NCBI GenBank assembly: GCA_021234155.1
Contig: JAJEKV010000027.1
Location: 13,857,714 to 13,921,713 of the forward strand
DNA from: Isoetes taiwanensis
Taxonomy: Eukaryota; Streptophyta; Lycopodiopsida; Isoetales; Isoetaceae
DNA length: 64,000 nucleotides
Reading direction: 5' to 3'
Position numbers and translations under genes: made by a program. Positions 1-9,310 of the stretch are shown here, in pieces. A model generated the notes under the pieces. The model was not told the DNA's origin, did no database searches, and saw only the letters and a program-made list of their open reading frames with translations. Numbering within the stretch: the first letter of the stretch is position 1; every line of letters starts with the position of its first letter.

Positions 1-411
1 CCAATCAGAAATCAGAGCCTGACGGGTCCAGTCAGCAAAACTGTTATAACTAACTCACTGGATCACATTTTCTAGCATAACTGTTGATAGAAAAGTCCAA
101 ATGAGCTCTCGTTTAGTGCAATAGATAGATTTTGTTGAGATCTTTCCAATCTTAGGTGCTTTGCACATATTTTAACCACTTATGATTGTCAAAACTCCAA
201 AAAATATGGTTTTTATCATTTTTTACTATCCTACAGAGCTAAAAGATATGCAAACCACCCAAGGTTGAAAAGATCTCAATGAGATCTATCTATTGCACCA
301 AACAACAGCTCATTTGGACTTTTCTATCAACACTTATGCTAGAAAATGTGATCCAGTGAGTTAGTTATAACTGTTTTGCTGATTGGATTACCAGTTCTGT
401 TTTCTGATTGG
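1..411. mobile_element. MITE / foldback element with long terminal inverted repeats
   Basis: The first ~175 bases and the last ~170 bases of this interval are near-perfect reverse complements. The left end starts CCAATCAGAAATCAGA and the right end finishes TTTCTGATTGG. A loop of about 65 bases separates the arms, and no open frame of note lies inside. This is the architecture of a non-autonomous foldback DNA transposon; arms this long are common in Mutator-derived MITEs, but the superfamily is an inference. The left end coincides with the window edge, so a target site duplication cannot be checked and the element could extend further left. Confidence 0.8.
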
Positions 412-479
412 TAGTTCATATAGCTTAGTCAGCAATTCTTAGAAGGCCCTTTTATGATCTCAAAAAATCCCTAATAGAT

Positions 480-3055
480 CCCAGCATCCGGGCCGAAGCC
501 GCGCTGAGTATCACGTGTAACGATTGGCCAGGCCTGACCAACTTAGCATAGCGCACCCGGATTTGGTCATATACCGGACATCCCTGTCAGGTATAGCATT
601 CATCTTCAATGGCCCCCATTTTGACAGTAGTGACCACCTTCTGAAAGTAGATGATGTGCCAATCCAGGGCTGCCTTCTGAAGAGGTATGGAACCTGTTTC
701 CTGGAGCAGGATCTAGTATGGGATCGTGGACTTCATCCCCCATTGATTGGGCCAAGAAGGCTTTCTATACCTACTCCAAATCATTCCAAGAGGCCCCAGA
801 CCTCGACCACGTATAAAAGGACAGGCTCCACCAAGACCATGAATAGGTTCGACTGATGGGCCAGTCATATAACTCTGCTCTGTGGCTATTGTTCTGCATA
901 GCATACAATGCCTTCCAGCCCATTACCGCCCTCAAATAGATGGAAACATTCCACTGCATACTGAATGGGAACTCCACTCCTAAATACCTGTAGATGGATG
1001 CCACTTTCACATTTTTCCACTGGTAATTGAAGGAGGGAATCCGTGGCTATCGTGAGGATGATATGAGGACCACCGTAGTCTTGGCCAGATTGATTTGCAT
1101 GGTGGTCACCTGGCAGAATGTGTCAAGATTTCGAGATGGCACTGCATGTCTATTGGAGTGTAAGTAAGGAGGTCTATATCATTAGCATCTGATGCAAGAG
1201 GTGAGCTCCATCTCCCCCATTTTCGGCAAGCCAGCTCTCCAACTGGTTAATGTAGAGTCCAAACAATGTAGGAGATAGAGGGCATCCTTGACAGACCCCG
1301 ATACTACTATCGAATGGCTGGCTTGTCAGATGCAACTGGCCTGAACATGTCGCATACAGCTTGTACATTGCATTCTACAAATCTGCAGAGACTTCTAGGT
1401 CTTGCAATCTTGCCCATAGCTTTTCCCGAGGCACCGTGTCGAAAGCCTTTGCGAAGTCCATAAAGCAGCAATACAGGTCTTGCCATCGGTTCTTGCTGTC
1501 CTCAATAGGGTCCGCAGTGTGAAGACGTGATCAATGGTTCTCGCGGCCTAAATCCTGCCTATGTGAGGGCCCGAACGTCTGTTGCCTCTGCTCAGGACGT
1601 CAATTGCTGCTCTAGAATGCGGGCAGGTAGTCTTACGAAGACCGAGCTGACCATGATTTTCAGTAATTGGTTGGGCAGTGCGGGTCGCCTGCCTTATATA
1701 TGGGGACAACTCGGCTAGTGGTCCACTATGGGAGAAAACCATGCATACTATCCAGATCTGGCACTTTTCCATTGGCTAGACGCCGTGGGCCCTGATCTAC
1801 ATCTACCTCTGTGATTTCCTGCGCTGGGCCGTGCTGTGGGGGTACCGACGCCTGTGCTCCCTGAGGATCATAAAGCTGCTACAAGCATTATTCCCACTGC
1901 TCAAACGTGATGTTCCCTGTAGACTGTACGGGCTTTCTGAGCACCCTTCGCTAGTCCTGGGATGACAAGCCAGGAGGAAGAATATTTCCAGCTGATGTGT
2001 CGCGACGTACCTGGTCTTCTTAGTCTTAAGGAGAAGGCAGTATTGTCTGACTCGCATGGGCGTAGAGTAGGTTTGTGACCTGACGCAGCCAATGTTTGCA
2101 TTCCTTGCACTTCGTATCAAAGCAAAGGTTACGCGGGAAGATCATGGCTCTCATGGTCCATCGGGAACAGCTTCTCCCAAAGCACCTTGCTGTTGTCACT
2201 CCGAGGACATCAATCAGCATGTCTGCCTGTTAGTTGCATAGGGAATTGCAAAGTGTCTGCGAAGTCATCTGTGAGCATTTAGGCGTAAGCCTCTGTGTGT
2301 TCATAATCCAGTCACAGCTGAGGCATGCGAGGGGGTGCTGCATAGGAGGTTGGGACAATAGTTGCAAGTAGAATGGTAGGGGGTTCGAGTTCACAACCTC
2401 TTCTCTACTATTCGTTTCCACACGAAAATGCTTTAACAACATGCATATCTTGTTCTGCCACCAACACATAGTCCACCACACTAGGTTTGCCCTCCCCTAG
2501 TTCTCCTGCATGCAAGTGTGTTTGTAAGAGGATGGCCACTGCACAAATCCATTGCAGATTACCAGATCAAAGATACTACACAACAACACCAACTGCCTAC
2601 CATATCGTGTGACCTAATTGTTATCTGATACTCGTGGTCAAACTCCATCTGAGGGGCATAGTTGCAACACATTGCCTGCCAGGGGATCAAATCTCACAGG
2701 TTATTCCGTGCCATACGCGCATTGAAATCTCCAACAAGTATGATTCTACCCAACTGCCTGTGTTGCTAGATGTCATCGTATGGATCGACATAAGGGTCCA
2801 GTCTATCTTCCGTGTGGGTGTGGTAGAAGTTGCTTTCGGCATGTGGGAAGTAGCAGGCTGCCACAAAGAGAGGGATGTCACTGCAGTGTTGCACGCGCAC
2901 CCACACGTACCAGTTGTGCCTATCTGTCTTGCACAGGGAGATTGACTATCCAAGGCTTTCTGATAGTAGCAGGCAACCCCTCCGTGTACCCTCTTTCCAT
3001 TGCACTCATTGAAGACCGAATAGCGTTGGTATCCTGCTTCCTAGGCGCGTCCTAG
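480..3055 (-). pseudogene. Degenerate LINE ORF2: endonuclease and reverse transcriptase
   Basis: Read on the minus strand, this is a LINE ORF2 with many stops and frameshifts. An APE-type endonuclease block lies at about 2640-2990 and includes the VGDFNAR motif (about 2725). A linker follows, then reverse-transcriptase blocks: a GCPLSPTLFGLYI motif near 1260-1300, a damaged catalytic motif near 1170-1185 that reads DANDIDLL where YADDI-like is expected, a LAKT block near 1080-1095, and a YRYLGVEF thumb block near 970-990. The N-terminal endonuclease part is missing beyond about 3055. The family assignment to a non-LTR retrotransposon is firm from motif order. With the catalytic aspartate and frame lost it cannot be active. 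The 3' terminus was not located precisely. Confidence 0.85.
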
Positions 3056-3059
3056 GCGC

Positions 3060-4190
3060 TTCACAGAATTTCCGGTTCGCAAAATGATTTTCCGGTTAAC
3101 ATAAAATATAGCAGGATATACGGCCGATCAAAAAAGAGGCGTATAAGGATTTTTCCCATTCAATTTCATATAGGTAGGATTTTTTTCGTTTGAAAAAATA
3201 AGTTATAGGATATTTTTTAAATAGTTGGTTAGTATGTTTTTATTTTATTTTAATGGTTCTCTAATTATATTTATGTATATTTCCACGCAATAAACGGCCA
3301 GGGCCAAGCCAAAGAAATAAAATTCAAAATTTTTGGTTCATTCCTTTCTTTACCCAACAAGGATCTGATAATAGAAGTTCGATAAAATAGAAGTTTGGCA
3401 TCCAGAGTGGAACGGTGAGCCAGAGATTCTTTCTCGCCCTTTCTTGCTACTTGTTATGCCAGATTTGGTCGTTGCAGGCCTTCGATTGCCATATGAACAA
3501 TGTTGCTGATGATCAAGTTAGTACTAGCATGCATAACCATTTAGAAGATCTTTCGGACCTGTGCTTATTGACAGCATCCAAGCAGTCGTCTAATGTATTA
3601 GAAAACTGTGATGGGATAGGCCTTTTCTCAGAATGTTCTATACTGCAGTGAGATCGCCATTGGGAAACATTGTTATTGTCGTTGATAGCAAGAAAGGTAG
3701 AAACCATTGATAGCAAGAAAGGTAGAAGCCATTGAGCCCTCTAAGTACATTGCTTCTTTGTTCTTTTTTCTTCTCTATAGAAGCATATATTATTGTATCG
3801 ATTCTTACATTCTAGCCTCTAGATTACTTCATTCTAAGAATCGAATTACATTGTTGAAATAATGCTTTCACCATGACTTGTTTATGTTATTTTTGCTAGA
3901 ATTCAATATAATATTGTTGGAAATCAACTTTTGGGGTACAAACTCTTTTTGTTTCTGAGATTTAAAGGAAATTTTCCGAACCAAATTTTTATTAGTAGGA
4001 TAAATCCCGTCCAAATCCACAGGTGCCTGTTCATCCTAAGGTTAGAAAGAAATTTTCCTATTCATTTCAAATACTTTGCCATATACTGGTATCCTGGCAA
4101 TCCATATAACCTGTATCCTGCATGCTCCCACATTTTCACGAGGAATTATCATCCTTCTGCCATGAGACACTCCGATAATTCTAGGAGACC
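3060..4190. other. Non-LINE segment separating LINE ORF2 from ORF1, with a candidate exon
   Basis: This AT-rich stretch interrupts the minus-strand LINE between its endonuclease and ORF1. On the plus strand a candidate exon lies at about 3481-3651. It follows an acceptor-like TTGCAG, opens with AFDCHMNN and ends in a TGA directly after CTGCAG. A GTGAGC donor-like site at 3415 would bound an upstream exon. I do not recognise the peptide. A 26 bp unit is repeated twice in tandem at about 3684-3735. No terminal repeats or target duplication were seen, so a nested insertion and a rearrangement are both possible. Confidence 0.4.
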
Positions 4191-4216
4191 ATGGGAAGCA
4201 CAACCCCTATTTTTCG

Positions 4217-5516
4217 TTAGACTGCGGCTGCTGATTCAGTGGAGACTGCACAAGGAGGGGCGATAGAGGTGGAGGCAGCATGCGGCATGCAGACATTAGC
4301 TGGTGCAGGGGCGGTGGACGTGGGGGTTGCATATGTCGTGCACGTAATGTCAAGTGAGGCAATAGGGGCAGGGTGTGCACTTGTGGTGGGTGCAGCGCTG
4401 GCATGGGCTAGAGCAGCAAGGCCCTGAGGGTTTGCAGCACTTGCAACAGCATTTAGTGGCTGGAAGATTTGCATCTTCTCCCCTATCAGTCCTGCAGCTC
4501 CTCCTTATTTTTGGATGCTCTTGACCTTGTCTAACTCGTACCTGCGATCTTCTTGCTGTGCAGGAGTCAGATCTCGGTCAATGTATAGGGCGGTCCCCTA
4601 CAGCTGCCTTCCCTGATGCAGAATGGTTGCTCGCTCTTGTGCATCCGCGACCATGAATATGGCTACCCGGGGGTGATTAGGATGCTTGGCTTCATGGGGC
4701 TTGCTCTGGCAATGTATATGGGCATATGGAACGTCATCCGAGCAAGGATCTACTTCCGAAGCTGGTGGATAAGGTTCTCTCTTGCTTCCTCTACTAGGCG
4801 GCGAACTACCAGATTGTGGCTCCTTCGTCTCCGCTTTTGGAGATCTCTGATGGTCGGATCGGTGCTGCCTGCGGCTGGCGTGGCGTTGGCTGTGGCCTAC
4901 GCTGGGGCAGTGGTCGTATTGGGCAGCTTGGTGGTGCAGTTGTGGGTGGTGTTGACCGATATTGCGCAGGCTACTGGGGGTGTGGAATTGTCTTGGCCTG
5001 TGTGTTAGCCTCTTCTTTCTGGAATCTGGAGCCCGGAGCTCAGATCCTATTGGACTTGTTGTCGTCTTGGTAGTTCATGCATACACAACTGCAGCTGCTC
5101 ATGAGCTCCTTCATGGAGGCCCTTGCCTTGCTGGGTGACGGCTCCTCGCAGCTCCTGCAATTCACGAACTCGAGCAACAGAGTTATGCTCGAGGTTTTGC
5201 AAGCGGGTGTCCTGGACAAGGTTCATCTCTGCTGAGGGCACTTCCCGTGTCTCGACCCTACTCTGGAGGGCTCTCAGTAGTGACTGAATTTCTTGAAAGG
5301 CAGTCTGGATGGCTCACATCATAGTGGTGGCCTTCACAGCTTCTGATGATTGGGCCTTTGCCCATGCCTTCTTTGCATGAAAGAGGCCTCTCCCTTGTCC
5401 TTATCGTCTGCTCTGGGCCGTTTTCTTGGTGGCCCATCCACTTGCTCCTCCCAAGAGAGCTCGTCATGTGAGGGGGCATCAAGTTGTTGGTGTTCTTGGG
5501 CATGAGATGAGGTCAT
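4217..5516 (-). pseudogene. Degenerate LINE ORF1 (RNA-binding/chaperone protein)
   Basis: Minus-strand reading starts near 5516 with an acidic and basic region containing PPRKRPRADD. It continues through a glutamine- and leucine-rich, coiled-coil-like stretch (about 5050-5240). It ends in a segment with RVAIFMVADAQERATIL and, after an in-frame stop, GTALYIDRDLTPAQQ (about 4560-4670), then an Ala/Pro/Thr-rich tail. An I(Y/F)IDxDLTPxQQ block is typical of the C-terminal RNA-binding part of plant L1-type ORF1 proteins. The break just before GTALYID is a TAG where a TGG tryptophan codon would fit; several frameshifts are also present. The position fits ORF1 of the LINE whose ORF2 remnant lies at 480-3055. 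LINE ORF1 binds the element RNA during retrotransposition; this copy is dead. Confidence 0.65.
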
Positions 5517-5599
5517 GGGGGGCTGTGCATCCAGACTGGATCAGGGTAGGAGGTTATACAAGTGGCCATGGTTGTTTGGGGTGCGAGGGGCGAAGTCCT

Positions 5600-5975
5600 G
5601 GTAGGAATTAGGGCAAGAGGGAAGTGTTGCTCTCAGGATGTTTGGGACGCTTGGAATCCAATTTGGAGACTCAAAAACGTCGTCAGCACAACAATCTGGG
5701 AGCTGGAGGCAAAACCCTAGTGAGAGAAAGGGGAAGAGAGAAATGTTGCCCTGAGGACGTTTTGGACACTGAGAATCCAATTTGGGGACTCAAAAACGTC
5801 GTCAGCACAACGATTTTTGGGAGCTGGAGGCAAAACTTTAGTGAGAGAAAGAGCAAGACAGAAGTTTGCTCTAAGGACGTTTTGGGCACTTAGAACCCAA
5901 TTTGGGGACTTAAAAACATCGCCAACACGACAATCTGAGAGCTGGAGGCAAAACCCTAGTGAGAGAAGGTGACAG
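5600..5975 (-). repeat. Tandem ~120 bp monomers, probable LINE 5' UTR/promoter array
   Basis: About three head-to-tail copies of a ~120 bp unit are present. The landmark CCAATTTGG starts near 5657, 5776 and 5897, spacing of about 119-121 bp. Each unit carries an AAACCCTAG- or AAACTTTAG-like box followed by GTGAGAGAA. The array sits directly upstream (minus-strand sense) of the LINE ORF1 start, where monomeric 5' UTR promoters occur in some LINEs. That role is inferred from position. The AAACCCTA core matches the plant telo-box promoter motif. Confidence 0.7.
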
Positions 5976-6600
5976 GGCACCAGTGAGAGAAGGAAGCAAA
6001 GAGACAAAATAAATAAAATTTTAATTGGGAGCCTAATCACTAGTTCAAATCTATTGTAATCGTTTGAGGAAAATAGCGATGCAAAACAAACCCCGCTCGG
6101 CAACTCGAACAAACATCTAGAACTACATTTTGAGCCACAAGCAGAGATTTTCTTTCAGTATTTCAAATAAACACCGAAATACAGATCAAATCTCAGAGAC
6201 ACCAAAATACACATCAAATCTTAGAGAAACCATTAAAAAATTGGTTGCCAGTAATAATAATAATAATAAAAAAAAAAGGGGGGGGGCCCGGCAAAAACAA
6301 GATTGAACCATAAGATAAGATAAAATCCGAACATCTAAATATTGAATTGAGGGATGCTAGATTATCTTGCGTAATTTTATATTGTTATAATAAAAATGTT
6401 GATTATCTTCATGAGACTATCTCAGATTGAACAACTCTGGTCTGGTGTCGTCGTTTCTTCCACTTTTCCTTCTCAGAAAAGTTTTGCACAAACCGTTGTT
6501 CAAAAAGTAAGCCGAACAAACTTTTACAAAAGCCCTATATTTCTGCAAAGTTAAGCCTCGTGCAATGACACATTAACAAGTATTATATACTGTAAAAAAA
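5976..6600. other. Non-coding interval with simple repeats
   Basis: No gene is visible. It holds a short (TAA)n run near 6248-6266 followed by A and G homopolymers (about 6267-6288), then AT-rich sequence leading to the 3' end of the EGF-like gene. Confidence 0.6.
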
Positions 6601-6624
6601 TAACAAAATTTGGCCACATAGTGC

Positions 6625-7867
6625 CTATGAACAAATATAAGTGAAAAGAGACAGCAGCGTCAATGCGAGTTTTGTGGTGCTTTTGATACTGCTGCTTATG
6701 CCTGCAAATAGAGCACAACCCGTTTACTGTAAGGCATGTTTACAGGTGCTAATTTTATAAACAGTTTGAACATTCCTCCTGAGAAGGATTTGGCATGGGG
6801 CAAATGTCTTTACTTTAATTAAATCATAAATCTAAAAAAAATATTACATATTTACCTCCATTACTTGATGAACTACTTGGAGTCACAGTCGAACTGCTAT
6901 TAGATTCAGATCCTCCAGATGATATATCAAGCCCCTTACAATCAGCACCAATGTTACCTGGAAAAGCCGCAGTATTTTATAAATAAACAAGGCGAGTTCT
7001 CTAAATACTTGAAAATCACATCACTTACAATCTGATACACATATCCCTGATGAAGAGTTCAGTAGATTTTGGTAGCCTTCGTGACATTTGCATGTATAGG
7101 AATAGAACGGAATGATACTGTCATTTTTTAAACTTGAAATGCAATCTCCTTTCCCACATACACCATATGAACATGCTGCAAGAATAAGTTATCTCCATCA
7201 GCACTGGTATAAATAAACGAGAAGCAATGACAGAATTGCAATACAAGCAAGAGAACTAAAGACCCTTTAAGAAATACGTTCTCGCAACTAGATCACATAA
7301 AGAAACCTCCAGTTTTTACTTCTTAAGAGAGGGCTAGTCCTTCCCTCGAGCAGATTATAAGCGTTTATACTTCTTAAGGTACTCGTAATGAGTGTAGTAA
7401 AAGTTAAAATCAGAACCACAACTTACGATTAAACGCAGTTGATGGTGATAGTGATGAAGATGGAGGAGAGGATGCTGTGTGATCGCAACTAAGATCAAAA
7501 GTACCTGAATTGCAAGCAACATAAGATTGTACTTCAAGTGAAGATGGGAAATGTAATTACAGCATGCATACTTACAGTTAGGAATAGCACATGGTAGAAA
7601 TGTCTGGTTTAAAATGTTCCTCCATGAATTATCGCATTTACATTTAGGCAAAAATGAACTACTAATGCAGCTGCCCTGCATGCAATAATCATCGCAACTG
7701 CTACTATTTGTATCTGCAAGTCCTTTTCATTCGGCATTTCGTATTGAAAAGTTTATAAAGCACTTAAAAGGTGAAGTACCTAGAAATGGCAAGTCAAAAG
7801 CAGCACAGATGACAAATATCAGCGACGCTGCAACACAGATAATAGGAGGATTCAAATGACCCTTCAT
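6625..7867 (-). CDS. EGF-like domain secreted, probably GPI-anchored protein (6 exons)
   Basis: The coding exons are 7780-7867, 7576-7713, 7427-7504, 7029-7175, 6856-6957 and 6625-6701. All introns are GT-AG and all phases join, giving 209 residues with one stop at 6625. The protein starts with a hydrophobic signal peptide (residues ~8-24). Two cysteine-rich EGF-like modules follow (about 36-75 and 104-153; the first has CKCDNSWRN, the second CSYGVCGKGDC and YTCKCHEGY). Between and after them are Ser/Pro/Thr-rich linkers with several N-glycosylation sequons (NSS, NQT, NDS). A hydrophobic C-terminus (KLALTLLSLFTYIC) resembles a GPI-attachment tail. Plant proteins with this CxIPNC plus two-EGF layout are known but of undefined function; a cell-surface role is inference. 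The start is the only ATG that supplies a signal peptide in the phase required by exon 2. Confidence 0.88.
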
Positions 7868-7959
7868 CCTCCAGGTTCCTGACAATTCTGCAGGTTTTTA
7901 TTTCTTCAAGTTCTGGATTGCTTGATTGACTATTGGTCTCTAGCTCATTTGTGAGATAT

Positions 7960-8443
7960 TCTGAAAAATCATATAGCAAAAACAAATGAAATCAAAAGGA
8001 GAGTAACTAATTAGAATAACATTTTTTAGAGAAGATTTAGGTGCAGAGTCACCAAAGTACTAATTAATCTGAAGGTACTTTTACAAAAGCTCCAAACTTT
8101 ATCTATGCAGAAAGCTGCCAAACTTGCAAGCTTTTCTACATTGTTCCCTTTTTCACCATAAGACCTCATATAGGACTTAAAATTTCATATTGCAACTTCT
8201 ACTCTACTATAAGCAGCTTTCTGTGACAATTGCCTACATATTTCCTGTACTATTTGGCCTTTTTGTTCAGTGCATACGGCCATCTCGATATATTTATATA
8301 CAGTTCCAACCAACTTTACTGAAAGGGGCATTCATCTGTTCAGGTTTATTGAAGAATAATCGACTAAAAAAGGAGCACAAAGCAAACGCTAGCTCTAGCT
8401 AAATGAATCCCAAAGTAAATAACACGACGCCTTAGGCCTACCT
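7960..8443 (-). other. Probable 5' UTR intron of the EGF-like gene
   Basis: On the minus strand a donor-like CAG/GTAGGC at 8443 and an acceptor TTTTTCAG at about 7960 bound this stretch. The sequence between has no coding signal. If used, the intron would separate an upstream exon (8444-8606) from the exon carrying the EGF-protein start at 7867. Support is splice-site consensus only. Confidence 0.4.
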
Positions 8444-8606
8444 GACGAAATGCCGAATGGAAGCAATCCACCCTTTGGAGTCGCCTAATTGTGGCGGATT
8501 CATGCCTTTTGTAGCCCTGTGTCTGACAATGGTCTGATAAGGGCTCATAAATTCGTCGTGTGTGTTTGTTGGGCAGGGGCTTCACGGAAGAATTCTTCTG
8601 ACCCAT
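8444..8606 (-). other. Candidate upstream exon with short ORF
   Basis: A minus-strand ORF begins at an ATG at 8606 and stays open to a good donor (CGTCAG/GTAGGC) at 8444. It encodes about 54 basic residues starting MGQKNSSVKPLPNKHTRR. If joined to the acceptor near 7960 it would stop after about seven more codons, upstream of the EGF-protein start, so it would act as a uORF rather than an N-terminal extension. I do not recognise the peptide. The same sequence recurs in broken form at 26.14-26.33 kb. Confidence 0.3.
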
Positions 8607-9180
8607 GCAGCCAATCTCAGTCCCTCAGTCGTTAATTAATCCACCTACTTCGGGCCCAGGTGGATCGCGTGGCCCGTTATCACCCCACCATCCTTGGAAC
8701 GCTTTATTGCGTTTCCTCTTCATGTTTTGGATTCTAGCATAACACCTTCATTTTTTGCTTCATTTCATCTAGAGGTGCCTCAATCCATTTTTTTTTTCAA
8801 TGAATCTGTACATGGGATATCATTCGATTTGCATAGACGTGAAGCAGAATCAAATTGTAGAACATTGAAGGAGAACTGATCACAAAAAAAGTGGTATATC
8901 TGGCCACCCGTAATCAGCCAGGTGGTATATCCAGCCAAACAAGGTGGTATATCCTACCCAAAAAGTGGTAAGGCCAAAAAGTGGCATATCTTGCCAAAAA
9001 CCAAGCGCAAAACTGTGCAACCGGGGCGAGATTTTTGGTCAGATTGTTCTTGCAGCTCCGTGGGCGACTTGAATTGCTTCAAAATGTCTTGCAATCGCTT
9101 TGTAAACCTCTCTAACACTGGATTAATGAAGAAAGGAAGTAATTTGACCTCAGGTAGAGCTGGATCGATCGAAAAATGAT
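8444..9180. repeat. Duplicated segment, copy 1 (EGF-gene upstream region)
   Basis: This ~735 bp stretch is repeated at 26138-26853 in the same orientation. The match includes long identical runs, for example around 8710-8790 and 9077-9180. In this copy it lies immediately upstream of the EGF-like gene and would include its candidate first exon and promoter. It also holds five copies of a GTGGTATATC-like motif (8890-8990). Confidence 0.85.
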
Positions 9181-9209
9181 ATCTCCCCCCGATTGGGGTT
9201 ATTAAATAA

Positions 9210-9310
9210 ATTACTGGAAACCCTTCCGGGCTTCTATATGGAAACCCTTCCGAATTTCCATGAAAACTGGAAGGGTTTCCATTAATTTATCCCGGAAGGG
9301 TTTCCACTGA
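9210..9310. repeat. Inverted GGAAACCCTTCC / GGAAGGGTTTCC hairpin
   Basis: Exact copies of GGAAACCCTTCC occur at 9216 and 9240, and of its reverse complement at 9269 and 9294. Together they form an imperfect ~90 bp palindrome. The same 12-mer is clustered at 25.64-26.10 kb. Confidence 0.8.

Noticed and set aside
524-856. 110-residue plus-strand ORF
   Set aside because: It is antisense to the LINE reverse-transcriptase C-terminal region and has no domain of its own.
4616-5073. Plus-strand ORFs of 130 and 85 residues rich in Ala, Val and Leu
   Set aside because: They are antisense shadows of the Ala/Pro/Gln-rich LINE ORF1 and look hydrophobic only for that reason.
5426-5893. Overlapping ORFs on both strands across the 5.6-5.97 kb array
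   Set aside because: They arise from the ~120 bp tandem repeat; the period keeps frames open by chance.
7794-7985. 63-residue minus-strand ORF overlapping the first EGF-gene coding exon
   Set aside because: It uses another frame across the signal-peptide exon and does not join in phase to downstream exons.
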